DNA of 53,529 nt. Origin: Dorea_A sp016295505 (GTDB taxonomy: Bacteria > Bacillota > Clostridia > Lachnospirales > Lachnospiraceae). The notes under the pieces are model-generated. The model worked only from the letters and a program-made list of their open reading frames with translations. It had not been told where the DNA came from and did not search any database. Of the stretch, positions 34,150 through 44,080 are shown piece by piece. Within the stretch, counting starts at the first letter, position 1. Every line of letters begins with the position of its first letter. Made by a program: the position numbers and the translations under genes. The stretch spans positions 1 through 53,529 of the forward strand of contig NZ_JBDOHS010000018.1 of NCBI RefSeq assembly GCF_039832105.1, given 5' to 3'.

Positions 34150-35460
34150 TTATAATCCATCCTTTCGTAAATCTGTAACTCTTTTTGCTTTTCCTTCAAA
34201 TCTCTGGAGTGAATAAGGAGCAACCAGTTTGATCTGTGTTGCAAGACCAAGCTGCGCTTTCAGTCCCTTCTTAATCTTCTGTTCCAGATCACTCAGTTTG
34301 GAATAGCTGTCGAGCAGTCTGTCATCTACCAGTTCAACCGTGATTGTCATAACATCCAGACGATTCTTTCTCTCTACCAGGATCTCATAATGCGGTCCGA
34401 TCTCCGGAATCTGAAGCAATACCTCTTCGATCTGTGTCGGGAATACATTGACACCGCGGATAACCAGCATATCATCTGCACGTCCGGACAGATTTTCCAT
34501 ACGCACCGTTGTTCTTCCACACTTACACGGTTCGTAAAACAATCTTGTCAGATCGCCGGTTCTGTAGCGTACCAGCGGAAGTGCCTCTTTTCCGAGACAG
34601 GTAATTACAAGTTCTCCAAGTTCTCCCGGAGGAAGAATTTCTTCTGTCTCCGGATCAATAATCTCAGGTATGAACCAGTCTTCATTGATATGCATTCCAC
34701 ATAACTGTTCACATTCCCCGGATACACCCGGTCCGCACAGCTCACTCATTCCGTAATTCTGTGTGCATAAGAACTGGTCGCCCCATACCTTGTGCATCTC
34801 ATCACGCATCGGCTCTGTCATACCTTCTCCACCGAACAGACCGATGTGAACCTTCAGATCTTTCGCAGGATCCATTCCTCTTGCACGGATCTCTTCTCCC
34901 AGATGCAGTGCATAAGATGGTGTTGCGACGAGCAGCGTGGTTCCGATATCCTGCATGAACATGATCTGCTTTTTTGTATTGCCGGAAGACATCGGAATTA
35001 CAGATGCACCGATCTTCTCCAGACCCCCATGCAGTCCCAGTGCTCCTGTAAATGTTCCGTATCCGAACGCGATCTGTGCCACATCCTCTTCCGTAGCACC
35101 GCCCATACAGGCAATACGTGCCACATTATTCAGCCACATGTCCAGATCGTTTCTGGTATAGCCTACCACCGTCGGCTTTCCGGTTGTTCCGGAGCTTGCA
35201 TGAAAACGTACCAGTTCTTTTTTGTCTACTGCAAACAGCCCCATCGGATAATTATCTCTGAAATCCTTTTTGTATGTAAACGGCAGCCTGCGCAGATCGT
35301 CCAGACTTTGAATATCGTCCGGCTTTACGCCTGCCTCATCCATCTTCTTGCGGTATGGTTCCACCCTCTCATAGATATAATGTACCGTCTTTTTCAATTT
35401 CTCCAACTGAATCTTCTCAATCTCAGCTCTCGGCAGAGTCTCTTCCTTTGCCCAAATCAT
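34150..35460 (-). CDS. paaK: Phenylacetate-CoA ligase (first paralog)
   Basis: 436 residues, PaaK family. The nucleotide-binding loop HASSGTTGKPTVVGYT is near residues 84-99, NYGMSELCGPGVSGECE near 234-250, LVRYRTGDLT near 303-312, and SGRADDMLVIRGVNVFPTQIE near 326-346. It leads the operon paaK-iorA-iorB-ACT-paaK-ACT. Expected substrates are phenylacetate, indoleacetate or hydroxyphenylacetate. The enzyme could load aryl acids taken up from the gut for aromatic amino acid synthesis through reverse IOR, or act in disposal of aryl-CoA. The start is ATG 35460 after AAGGAGGAAATCAC. Confidence 0.93.
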   Translation of the reverse strand: MIWAKEETLPRAEIEKIQLEKLKKTVHYIYERVEPYRKKMDEAGVKPDDIQSLDDLRRLPFTYKKDFRDNYPMGLFAVDKKELVRFHASSGTTGKPTVVGYTRNDLDMWLNNVARIACMGGATEEDVAQIAFGYGTFTGALGLHGGLEKIGASVIPMSSGNTKKQIMFMQDIGTTLLVATPSYALHLGEEIRARGMDPAKDLKVHIGLFGGEGMTEPMRDEMHKVWGDQFLCTQNYGMSELCGPGVSGECEQLCGMHINEDWFIPEIIDPETEEILPPGELGELVITCLGKEALPLVRYRTGDLTRLFYEPCKCGRTTVRMENLSGRADDMLVIRGVNVFPTQIEEVLLQIPEIGPHYEILVERKNRLDVMTITVELVDDRLLDSYSKLSDLEQKIKKGLKAQLGLATQIKLVAPYSLQRFEGKAKRVTDLRKDGL

Positions 35461-35483
35461 GTGATTTCCTCCTTCATAATTAA

Positions 35484-35560
35484 GGGGAAATGCTTCCCCA
35501 AAAAGTCCATGTAAATAGGCCCGGATCCATCCAGGCCCGTCTTTTAACAGTATACCATAA
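35484..35560 (-). promoter_or_regulatory. Promoter and double-hairpin leader of the aryl-acid operon
   Basis: TATACT (35554-35549) with TGG before it is an extended -10. The leader then folds into a first stem, AGGCCCGGAT/ATCCAGGCCC (35517-35538, one wobble), and a second, GGGGAA/TTCCCC with ATGC loop (35484-35499), which ends about 24 nt before the paaK ATG. No known riboswitch consensus was recognised. Confidence 0.5.
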
Positions 35561-35617
35561 CACTTTGCTGATTTAAAGCATTAATTTACTATAAAACATT
35601 CTCTTTTCCTATAGATT

Positions 35618-36094
35618 TTATGCATGCTTTTTACAACTGCATTCTTCAAGCGTCACTTTTATAATTGCCACTGTTTTTTCCAGCTTCGGATTTTTCTCAA
35701 ATTCATCAAATTCTCGCCCGGTCTGATGCTTCATAATTACAGCCAGAGCTTTTGATTTTTCCTGCGGATCTTCGACTATCTCTGCTCTCCCTTTACCGAT
35801 AATACTGCCGTAAAGATAGCTGTACTGACAGGCAGTAGCTCCCGAAACCAGTTCATGTCCACAGTCCAGTTCTATTCCTGCCCGCGGATTTTTCTGTATC
35901 AGATCTATCTTTTTTCCTTCTTTTGCGCCGTGAAAATAAAGGATATATGTGTCATTTTCCATACAATAACCATAATTTACAGGCACAATATACACGCCAT
36001 CCTCGTCCTGCAATCCAAGCCTGCAGACTTTACAGGTATCAAATATATGCTGTATCTCTTTCTGATCCGTTACTTCTCTGTCTTTTCTTCTCAT
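35618..36094 (-). CDS. Pyridoxamine 5'-phosphate oxidase family flavoprotein, NimA-like
   Basis: 158 residues with the split-barrel FMN-binding fold of the PNPOx/NimA group (MRRKDREVTDQKEIQHIFDTCKVCRLGL at the N-terminus; VNYGY, YFHGAKEGKKIDLI and GATACQYSYLYGSIIGKGRAEIV further on). Members reduce nitroimidazoles or bind haem or flavin; the exact role here is unknown. The C-terminal CSCKKHA contains two Cys, possibly metal-binding. The ATG follows CAGGAGGAGAAGAGC. It stands 158 bp upstream of the aryl-acid operon. Confidence 0.88.
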   Translation of the reverse strand: MRRKDREVTDQKEIQHIFDTCKVCRLGLQDEDGVYIVPVNYGYCMENDTYILYFHGAKEGKKIDLIQKNPRAGIELDCGHELVSGATACQYSYLYGSIIGKGRAEIVEDPQEKSKALAVIMKHQTGREFDEFEKNPKLEKTVAIIKVTLEECSCKKHA

Positions 36095-36141
36095 GCTCTT
36101 CTCCTCCTGTTTTTCTTTATTTTACCATTCGTAATATCAAA

Positions 36142-36708
36142 CTATCCTTTAAATACAAATACCGGCATCGGAGGATCATTTCTCCGGTTATAGTACTCAT
36201 TGGCGATCACCGTATACTCTCTTGACGGAAGCTCCTTCAGAAATCGAAGTATTGCCTCTTTCTCTTCATATCCGGTATCTCCTCCGCTATAGATACAAAG
36301 ACTCATCATTCCGCCTTTTTTCAGAATTTCAAGTCCTTTTTTTATTGCTGGCACGCTGGTCCTGGCTTTCGTTGCAATCTGATGATCTCCTCCGGGAAGA
36401 TATCCGAAGTTAAAGCAGATTACATCTGCAGAATCATCACTGGCATATCGATCCATATGCTCATGACCATCCTTTACCAGTTCTGCCGTTTCCAGGCAAT
36501 GATGCATTTCCAGCAGCTCTCTGGTAGCGCATATTGCTTCTTCCTGAATGTCCATTGCCAGCACATGCCCCTTCTCTCCGGCAAGTTCACATAAGAATAA
36601 AGTATCATTTCCTTTTCCCATGGTAGCGTCAATATAAAAACCTTCCCGCACCGCCTGTGACCGGATGACCTCATGGCACCAGAACGTGATCTGCGATTGC
36701 TTCATCAT
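36142..36708 (-). CDS. mnmM: tRNA wobble-uridine methyltransferase MnmM (YtqB family)
   Basis: 188 residues, class I SAM methyltransferase. The SAM loop is DATMGKGNDT (27-36), and the family motif FNFGYLPGGD (99-108) matches YtqB/MnmM. MnmM finishes the mnm5s2U34 modification in Gram-positive bacteria by adding the methyl group. The ATG at 36708 overlaps the stop of the upstream EamA gene (ATGATGA). Confidence 0.9.
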   Translation of the reverse strand: MMKQSQITFWCHEVIRSQAVREGFYIDATMGKGNDTLFLCELAGEKGHVLAMDIQEEAICATRELLEMHHCLETAELVKDGHEHMDRYASDDSADVICFNFGYLPGGDHQIATKARTSVPAIKKGLEILKKGGMMSLCIYSGGDTGYEEKEAILRFLKELPSREYTVIANEYYNRRNDPPMPVFVFKG

Positions 36709-37574
36709 GCTTCTCCTCTCCGTTTATTATAAAAAAACATCAACACCGCCATGGCAAGAATGATTCCATATCCCAGCCAGCTGAGAGCATCCGGTATCTG
36801 TCCGAACACAAAAAAACCCAATATCGAAGAGAAGATAATCTGGGAATAGTCAAATACCGATATCTCCCTCGCCGGTGCATAACAGTAGGCTGCCGTAATG
36901 GAAAACTGTCCTCCCGCAGCAGAAAGCCCTGCCAGGAGAAGAACCGCAATCTGCATTCCCGTCATAGGATGGTAATGAAAGATCAGATAAGGCAGTACCG
37001 AAAGGCAGGAAAATGCAGAGAAAAAAAACACAATAAATGGTCCCTTTTCTCCCAGCTCACCAAGTTTTCTTACCATCGTATAGGCCGCGCCTGCACAGAT
37101 TCCGCCCAGAAGACCTATGAGTGACGGAACCAGATCCATGTTCGTTATAGTAGGCTTGATTACAAATAAACTTCCCACAAAAGCTCCGATTACGATCAGC
37201 GCCTGATTCCATGTTACTTTTTCTTTTAGGATCAGATAACTGAAAATAACCGCAAAAAACGGGGACATCTTGTTCAGCATCGAAGCGTCTGCAAGTACCA
37301 GATGATCCACCGCATAAAAGTTGCACAAGATTCCGATGGTTCCAAAGATCGATCTCAAAAGCAGGCAGATCATGTTTTCTCTCTCACATCGAAATGATGC
37401 TTTTTCCCTCACCAGAATGATAGCGGCAAAAACTGCTGCCACCAGATTCCGGAAAAAGCTTTTCTGTACAGACGGCAGGTCGCCTGCCATGCGTACAAAC
37501 ATGTTCATGAGCGCAAAACAAAATGCCGATATGACGATATAAAAGATACCTTTGTATTGTTTTTTCAGTTTCAT
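36705..37574 (-). CDS. EamA/DMT family transporter
   Basis: 289 residues, ten predicted membrane helices in two EamA repeats (about 10-140 and 150-285). RSIFGTIGILCNFYAVDHLVLADASML and NKMSPFFAVIFSYLILKEKVTW in the first repeat are typical. The substrate is unknown; relatives export amino acids or metabolites. It lies 19 nt after another EamA gene and overlaps mnmM, so the three form one operon. Confidence 0.92.
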   Translation of the reverse strand: MKLKKQYKGIFYIVISAFCFALMNMFVRMAGDLPSVQKSFFRNLVAAVFAAIILVREKASFRCERENMICLLLRSIFGTIGILCNFYAVDHLVLADASMLNKMSPFFAVIFSYLILKEKVTWNQALIVIGAFVGSLFVIKPTITNMDLVPSLIGLLGGICAGAAYTMVRKLGELGEKGPFIVFFFSAFSCLSVLPYLIFHYHPMTGMQIAVLLLAGLSAAGGQFSITAAYCYAPAREISVFDYSQIIFSSILGFFVFGQIPDALSWLGYGIILAMAVLMFFYNKRRGEA

Positions 37575-37593
37575 ATTTTCTGTACCCTCTTTT

Positions 37594-38457
37594 CTATATC
37601 ACCATTCCCAGTGTTCCCGCGACAATCAGCGCGAGACCTGTCGCTGACTTTCTGGTAAGTTTCTCTCCGAACACCACATAGGCAAATCCAATAGAAACCA
37701 GAATGCTCAGCTTGTCAATCGGAAGCACAACGCTGACCGGACCGTCCTGAAGCGCACGGTAATAACACAGCCAGGACATTCCGGTTGCAATCCCCGACAA
37801 TACGATAAAGAGCCAGCTCTTCTTTGTGATTTCTTTGATCTGTTTCTGCTTTCCACCTGCCAGAACGATCATCCATGCCATGATCAGTACAACGATCGTC
37901 CGGATTGCCGTTCCCAGATTGGATTCAATTCCGACAATTCCAATCTTACTCAGAATTGCCGTCAGAGAGGCAAATATTGCTGACAATGCCGCATAGATCA
38001 ATGCACTTCTTGCATTCTTTGAATTTTCTTTGGAGGTATCCTTTTTTTCAATCATCAGATGCGTTCCTGCTGCAATCAGTATCACACAGACAGCCTTCAG
38101 CATATTCATAGGTTCTCCCAGAAAAAGAACTCCCAGAAGAATAGTCAGCACTACGCTGGACTTGTCGATCGGAACCACTTTATTGATATCACCGATCTGC
38201 AATGCATGAAAATAACAGATCCAGGAAGCGCCCGTCGTCACACCGGAGACACACAGAAACACCATTGTTTTCGCCGATACATCCTGTATCGATCCCTGTG
38301 ATCCCACAAGAAAAACCATCAGCCACGAAAAGATCAGCACAACGACCGTTCGAAGCGCTGTCAGCAGATGTGAGTCCGTATCCTGCACTCCGATTTTCAC
38401 AAGAATTGCCGTTATTCCTGCAAAAAAAGATGATCCTACCGCAAACAATAACCACAT
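37594..38457 (-). CDS. EamA/DMT family transporter with strong internal repeat
   Basis: 287 residues from the ATG at 38457, which has GGAGG 7 nt upstream; the ATG at 38463 is too near that site. Ten membrane helices form two alike halves: the segment AILVKIGVQDTDSHLLTALRTVVVLI (first half) recurs as AILSKIGIVGIESNLGTAIRTIVVLI (second half). The VVPIDK/VLPIDK motif also occurs in both. This shows the ancient duplication of the DMT fold clearly. The substrate is unknown. It is followed by the second EamA gene and mnmM. Confidence 0.9.
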   Translation of the reverse strand: MWLLFAVGSSFFAGITAILVKIGVQDTDSHLLTALRTVVVLIFSWLMVFLVGSQGSIQDVSAKTMVFLCVSGVTTGASWICYFHALQIGDINKVVPIDKSSVVLTILLGVLFLGEPMNMLKAVCVILIAAGTHLMIEKKDTSKENSKNARSALIYAALSAIFASLTAILSKIGIVGIESNLGTAIRTIVVLIMAWMIVLAGGKQKQIKEITKKSWLFIVLSGIATGMSWLCYYRALQDGPVSVVLPIDKLSILVSIGFAYVVFGEKLTRKSATGLALIVAGTLGMVI

Positions 38458-38476
38458 ATTCATTCCTCCTCATTCT

Positions 38477-41400
38477 TTAAAAATCGAAAAGCGATAACTG
38501 GTTCGAAGCCGGAAGGTCTGCCAGAATCCCCAGCTCCACCATATAATCAATGACTGTTTTGCTCGCCTTGGTTCTCTGACGGAAGTCATCAAGAGACAGA
38601 TATTTTCCATCTTTTGAGGCCTCCTGAACTGCTTCGGCCGCCTTTTCTCCCATACCGTCAATACTCGAAAGCGGCGGCATCAATTTTCCGTCTACGATCA
38701 GGAACTTCGTTGCCTGCGCCCTGTAGATATCCAACGGCTCGAACTCATAACCTCTGGCATACATCTCCTGTACGATATGCATGTCTTTCATGGTATCCTG
38801 TTCTTTCTTGCTGAGTGTCGCAGATCTCCGGTTATAATCATCGATATAATACTGCAGTTTTTCTTTTCCCTGACACATGATCTCATAGGAAAATGCATCT
38901 GCACGTATTCCAAAATAAGCCCCATAATATGCCAGCGGATAATTGATCTTACAATAAGCAATTCGATAAGCCATCATGACATATGCCGCCGCATGCGCTT
39001 TCGGGAACATGTATTTGATCTTTTCACAGGACCAGATATACCAGTCCGGCACACCATGCTCTGTCATATCCTTCTTAAATTCCGGCCATTCTTTACATTT
39101 CCCCTTTGCCACAGCTCCTTTACGGACGCGTTCCATGATAGTAAAGGATTCTTCGCTGTCCATCCCTTTATTGATCAGATATGTCATAATATCATCTCGT
39201 GTACAGATAGCTGTGGAAATCGTTGCTTTTCCACTCTTGATCAGTTCCTGTGCATTGTTCAGCCACACATCCGTTCCATGGGACAATCCCGAGATACGGA
39301 TCAGATCTGAGATAGTCTGCGGTTTGGTATCCACCACCATCTGGATAACAAAGTCCGTACCAAACTCCGGAATGCCAAGACATCCGACCGGACACCCTCC
39401 GATATCATCAGGAGTGATCCCCAGTACTTCCGTCCCATGAAACAAAGCCATAACATCCTTATCATCCAGTGGAATCTTTGTTGCATCAAAACGGTTATCT
39501 GTCTCATTATATTCATTATCCATTTCCGGCGAACTGATATACTCTTCCAGTGTTTTGATCATCGTCGGATCATCATGTCCCAGAATATCAAGCTTTAACA
39601 GGTTATGGTCGATGGAATGATAATCAAAGTGAGTAGTGATAATATCAGTTGTTGTATCATTGGCAGGGTGCTGCACCGGTGTAAAGGAATTGATCTCCTC
39701 GCCCAGCGGAAGTACAATGATACCTCCCGGATGCTGTCCCGTACTCCTTCGGATTCCGGTACATCCAAGAACGATACGGTCAATCTCACATTTTCTCTTT
39801 CTCTGCCCACGTTCTTCAAAATAATTCTTTACATATCCAAAAGCCGTCTTATCAGCCAGTGTTCCGACCGTTCCGGCCCGGAATGTCTGTCCGGCTCCGA
39901 AGATGACTTCCGTATACTTGTGCGCGTTACTTTGATAATCACCTGAAAAGTTAAGGTCGATATCCGGCTCCTTATTCCCCTTGAATCCCAGGAACGTCTC
40001 GAAGGGGATGTCAAATCCATCCTTGGTAAGCTTTTCGCCGCATACCGGACACACCTTATCCGGCATGTCCCATCCGCATCCGCCTGCAAATGCCTTTACC
40101 TCTTCCGAATCAAAGTCACTGTAATGGCATTTTTTACAGTAATAATGCGGGCTTAGCGGATTAACCTCCGTGATTCCTGCCATTGTGGCAACAAAAGAAG
40201 ACCCGACAGATCCTCTGGATCCTACCAGGTATCCATCTTCTACAGATTTCCACACCAGTTTCTGTGCAATGATATACATCACGGCAAATCCGTTGGATAT
40301 AATGGAATTCAGCTCCCTTTCCAGTCGTTCTGTAACCACTTCAGGCAGATTTTCTCCATACATGGAATGTGCTTTATTATAACAGATCTCTCTTAACATC
40401 TTATCTGAATCCGGGATGACCGGCGGACATTTATCCGGACGGACCGGTGTGATCTTCTCAATCATATCTGCAATCTTGTTGGGATTATCGATTACAATCT
40501 CCTTTGCTTTTGCAGACCCAAGATATTCAAACTCTTCCAGCATTTCATCCGTTGTACGCAGATACAGCGGTGCCTGCTCGTCTGCGTCACTGAATCCTTT
40601 TCCGGCCATAATAATGCGCCGGTACACCTCATCTTCCGGATCCATGAAATGTACGTCGCAGGTTCCTACCACAGGTTTGTTGAACTTTTCACCCAGTTGA
40701 ATAATCTTACGGTTAATCTCTTTGAGATCTTCTTCATTTTGTACTTTTGTGATCTTCTCACTGGCAATCATGAAACGGTTATTGCCAAGCGGTTGTATCT
40801 CCAGATAATCATAAAAATTAACGATCCTTGCAATTCTTTCTTCTGATTTATCATTCAGAATTGCCTGGTAAAGCTCTCCCGCCTCACAGGCGCTTCCGAC
40901 CAGCAGACCTTCCCGATATTTTGACAGCTCACTTTTCGGAATTCTTGGCCTTCTGGCATAGTAATCCAGATGAGATTTGGAGATCAGCGTATACAGATTC
41001 ACACGTCCCACCTCATTCTGCGCAAGAATGATCACGTGATACGACGGAAGCTTTTTTACTGCATCCGCATTGTGTGCTCCAAACTGGTTCAGTTTCGTCA
41101 GATCATTGATGCCGCGCTCTCGCAGCATTTCCACAAATTTGACAAAAATCTCTGCGGTCGCACCCGCATCGTCTACAGCACGATGATGATTTTCCAGAGA
41201 AATATGTAATGCGTTTGCAACGACATTCAGCTTATATTTTGACAATGTAGGAAGCAGGATCCTGGCCAGTGCTACCGTATCCACGGAAGTAAAATCCGGC
41301 TGAATGTCCTGATACCTGCAGTTCTGCTCAATGAAGCTTACGTCGAAGGAAGCATTGTGTGCTACCAGTACCGCATCTCCCACAAACGCAAGGAACTGCG

Positions 41401-43003
41401 GAAGAATCGTCTCGATATCCGGCGCATCCATCACCATCTGATCTGTAATACTGGTCAGCTGTGTAATCTGAAACGGAATCGGAACCTTCGGATTCACAAA
41501 CGTGCTGAACTTCTCGGTAATCTGGCCCTGTTCCACTTTTACCGCTCCGATCTCTATGATCTTGTCCTTGATCGGGCTGAATCCGGTCGTTTCCAGGTCA
41601 AATACCACATAAGTTCCTTCCAGCGACTGTCCTTTTTCATTCACAGCCACATCCGTAAGATCATCTACCAGATAACCTTCCACCCCATAGATCACCTTGA
41701 ACGGATCATCTTTATCCAGATTCTCCACATAATGATTGGCATCCGTAAATGCCTGTACCACACCATGGTCGGTAATCGCAAGTGCTTTGTGTCCCCAGTC
41801 ATGCGCACGTTTTAACAATGCCCCTACATCTGAGACGCCATCCATATCACTCATCTTGGTATGACAGTGGAGTTCCACACGCTTTTCCGGTGAGGTATCT
41901 ACTCTGGCTACTGTAAAATCATTGATCTTTTTGATTCCCACAACTGATCCGATCGTCAGTTCCGCATCAAATCTGTCAATCGTTGTAACTCCTTTGATCT
42001 TCAGAAAAGCGCCTGGTTTGATGTCACCAAGTATGTCTGCAAGCTGATCATTTCTCACAAACATCTTTACCATGATCGTATCCGTAAAATCTGTCACAGC
42101 AAACATAATAATCGTTTTTTCATTGCGGATCTCACGCGTATCAAAACTGATGACCTTACCGCGGATCACGATCTCACCCATCTCACCGACAACATTTTTA
42201 AGTTCGATCGTTTCATCATCAAAATCACGTCCGTAGATCAGATTCGGATCATCGGAAGCTTTTCTGGAATAAGAATATCCCTCCTTCTTCCCAAATCCGC
42301 CAAACCCTTTTCCGGAACCGCCGGATGCACCGGAAGAGACGCTGACAACTGCCTTCTGATCTTTCTGCTTCTTTTCTGATTTTTCTTCTTTTTCTCTGCG
42401 TTTCTGTTCCTTTTCTTCACGAACCACTGCCGATTGTTCCAGAATCGCATCTACTTCCTGCCGAAGCTTTATCTCGTTATACTTCAGCTTGCTCTCTTTT
42501 GGTTTTTCATACAGGACTCTCACTTCAATCGGACGCTGAAATCTGTCCCGGAACACTTCCGTCAGATAGGAAGACAGATCGTCTTTCTTTCCCTGAGCCA
42601 CAATAGAATCTATCAGTTTCAGGCAGAGAATATTCCCGTCTGTAAATTCATACTCTGCGCTCTGAAGCATACTTCTTTCGACCACACTTTTCTGATCCAG
42701 CTCCAGAAGCAGACTGTCATAATACTCATCCATCAGATTTTCCGGTGTATACTGTTCCGACAACTCATACTGTTCCTGAATGGATATCTGTACACGGCTC
42801 TTTCCAAACAGCTGTTCCTTCAGCATACGCTCTGTCTCATAGATCTGTTTCTTCTGAATCAGATGCCTGCTGTACAGATACACTTTAATATAATCACGGT
42901 TGGAATTTGTGGTAACCTTTGTCACTTCAACTCCTTCAAGCATCAGTCGATTCTCATCATTCAGTTGTAATGTCGGAAATACTTCAAAGAATGGTTTACT
43001 CAT
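38477..43003 (-). CDS. polC: DNA polymerase III alpha subunit, PolC type (with proofreading exonuclease)
   Basis: 1508 residues, the Gram-positive replicative polymerase. Order: N-terminal domain, a charged Lys/Glu linker (about 190-225), an OB fold (about 265-350), a PHP domain (HCHTKMSDMDG near 378) with a DEDDh exonuclease inserted (FDLETTG near 468), a zinc site (CKKC near 954 and CPVCGEKL near 990), then the palm (PDIDLNFSGDYQ). The C-terminal QLSLFDF is a clamp-binding motif (QxxLF). Its start overlaps the end of ispG by 8 bp, so the two are cotranscribed. Confidence 0.98.
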   Translation of the reverse strand: MSKPFFEVFPTLQLNDENRLMLEGVEVTKVTTNSNRDYIKVYLYSRHLIQKKQIYETERMLKEQLFGKSRVQISIQEQYELSEQYTPENLMDEYYDSLLLELDQKSVVERSMLQSAEYEFTDGNILCLKLIDSIVAQGKKDDLSSYLTEVFRDRFQRPIEVRVLYEKPKESKLKYNEIKLRQEVDAILEQSAVVREEKEQKRREKEEKSEKKQKDQKAVVSVSSGASGGSGKGFGGFGKKEGYSYSRKASDDPNLIYGRDFDDETIELKNVVGEMGEIVIRGKVISFDTREIRNEKTIIMFAVTDFTDTIMVKMFVRNDQLADILGDIKPGAFLKIKGVTTIDRFDAELTIGSVVGIKKINDFTVARVDTSPEKRVELHCHTKMSDMDGVSDVGALLKRAHDWGHKALAITDHGVVQAFTDANHYVENLDKDDPFKVIYGVEGYLVDDLTDVAVNEKGQSLEGTYVVFDLETTGFSPIKDKIIEIGAVKVEQGQITEKFSTFVNPKVPIPFQITQLTSITDQMVMDAPDIETILPQFLAFVGDAVLVAHNASFDVSFIEQNCRYQDIQPDFTSVDTVALARILLPTLSKYKLNVVANALHISLENHHRAVDDAGATAEIFVKFVEMLRERGINDLTKLNQFGAHNADAVKKLPSYHVIILAQNEVGRVNLYTLISKSHLDYYARRPRIPKSELSKYREGLLVGSACEAGELYQAILNDKSEERIARIVNFYDYLEIQPLGNNRFMIASEKITKVQNEEDLKEINRKIIQLGEKFNKPVVGTCDVHFMDPEDEVYRRIIMAGKGFSDADEQAPLYLRTTDEMLEEFEYLGSAKAKEIVIDNPNKIADMIEKITPVRPDKCPPVIPDSDKMLREICYNKAHSMYGENLPEVVTERLERELNSIISNGFAVMYIIAQKLVWKSVEDGYLVGSRGSVGSSFVATMAGITEVNPLSPHYYCKKCHYSDFDSEEVKAFAGGCGWDMPDKVCPVCGEKLTKDGFDIPFETFLGFKGNKEPDIDLNFSGDYQSNAHKYTEVIFGAGQTFRAGTVGTLADKTAFGYVKNYFEERGQRKRKCEIDRIVLGCTGIRRSTGQHPGGIIVLPLGEEINSFTPVQHPANDTTTDIITTHFDYHSIDHNLLKLDILGHDDPTMIKTLEEYISSPEMDNEYNETDNRFDATKIPLDDKDVMALFHGTEVLGITPDDIGGCPVGCLGIPEFGTDFVIQMVVDTKPQTISDLIRISGLSHGTDVWLNNAQELIKSGKATISTAICTRDDIMTYLINKGMDSEESFTIMERVRKGAVAKGKCKEWPEFKKDMTEHGVPDWYIWSCEKIKYMFPKAHAAAYVMMAYRIAYCKINYPLAYYGAYFGIRADAFSYEIMCQGKEKLQYYIDDYNRRSATLSKKEQDTMKDMHIVQEMYARGYEFEPLDIYRAQATKFLIVDGKLMPPLSSIDGMGEKAAEAVQEASKDGKYLSLDDFRQRTKASKTVIDYMVELGILADLPASNQLSLFDF

Positions 43004-44054
43004 TCCAGTGCAACAACTCCTGTCTCAATGTTTCTAATAACTGATCTTCTTTTACCTTTTTTACAATTTCGCCTTTTTTTATCAGCAGTCCTTCTCCGAT
43101 TCCGCCTGCAATTCCGATGTCCGCTTCCTTTGCCTCACCCGGGCCGTTCACCACGCATCCCATAACTGCAACCTTTATATCCAGAGGAATGTCCTGCACC
43201 ATCTCTTCTACCTGATTGGCAAGACCGATCAGATCGATCTTTGTACGTCCGCAGGTAGGACAGGATACCACTTCTATTCCACCTTTGCGAAGTCCCAGTG
43301 TCCGAAGGATCAGCTTTGCAGATTTGATCTCTTCTGCCGGATCGCCCGTCAGGGATACACGAATCGTATCACCGATTCCCTGATTCAGGATCAGTCCGAG
43401 ACCGATGGATGACTTAATGTTACCTGCAAGCAGTGTTCCGGATTCTGTAATTCCGACATGAAGCGGATATGGACATTCTTCTGCGATCAATTCATGTGCC
43501 TTCACACACATCATGACATCGGATGACTTGATACTTACAACCAGATTATCGTATCCCATACGCTCGATCATCCGTACCTTATCCATGGCACTCTCCACCA
43601 GACCTTCAGCTGTCACACCACCATATTTTTCAACCAGAACTTTTTCCAGTGAACCGCTGTTTACACCTACACGGATCGGGACTCCATATTCTTTTGCTTT
43701 CTCTACGACGGCCCTTACCCGGCTCTCATCTCCGATATTACCCGGATTGATCCTGATCTTATCTGCTCCATTTTCAATTGCCGCAATTGCCAGCCGGTAA
43801 TCAAAATGAATATCTGCCACCAGAGGAATATGAATCTTTTCTTTGATTCTCCTGATGCTTTTTGCCGCTTCCTCTGTAGGAACCGCGCAGCGAATGATCT
43901 CACATCCGGCTTTCTCAAGAGACAGAATCTGTGCAATAGTCGCTTCTGCATCTTCTGTTCTGGTATTTGTCATAGACTGAATCGCAATCGGCGCACCGCC
44001 GCCGATCCATACATTTCCAATCTGCACCCTTTTTGTCGCGCTTCTTTTCATCAT
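42996..44054 (-). CDS. ispG: 4-hydroxy-3-methylbut-2-en-1-yl diphosphate synthase (MEP pathway)
   Basis: 352 residues from the ATG at 44054 (after AAGGAAAAGGTGTGAT; the reading from 44120 adds 22 unlikely residues). It makes HMBPP from MEcPP with a 4Fe-4S cluster. The cluster ligands are Cys in SCPTCGRTKID (near 263) and GCVVNGPGEAKEADIG (near 296), with the Glu of PGE. The N-terminal barrel has SMTNTRTEDAEATI. It precedes polC; the dxr and rseP genes that often stand upstream in Firmicutes are absent here. Confidence 0.96.
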   Translation of the reverse strand: MMKRSATKRVQIGNVWIGGGAPIAIQSMTNTRTEDAEATIAQILSLEKAGCEIIRCAVPTEEAAKSIRRIKEKIHIPLVADIHFDYRLAIAAIENGADKIRINPGNIGDESRVRAVVEKAKEYGVPIRVGVNSGSLEKVLVEKYGGVTAEGLVESAMDKVRMIERMGYDNLVVSIKSSDVMMCVKAHELIAEECPYPLHVGITESGTLLAGNIKSSIGLGLILNQGIGDTIRVSLTGDPAEEIKSAKLILRTLGLRKGGIEVVSCPTCGRTKIDLIGLANQVEEMVQDIPLDIKVAVMGCVVNGPGEAKEADIGIAGGIGEGLLIKKGEIVKKVKEDQLLETLRQELLHWNE

Positions 44055-44080
44055 ATCACACCTTTTCCTTTCAGCAGTGA

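Noticed and set aside
35517..35538. GC-rich stem upstream of paaK as terminator of the NimA-like gene or as a T-box
   Set aside because: It has no T-run directly after it on the minus strand, it follows a good -10 element, and the T-box sequence GGGTGGNACCGCG is absent.
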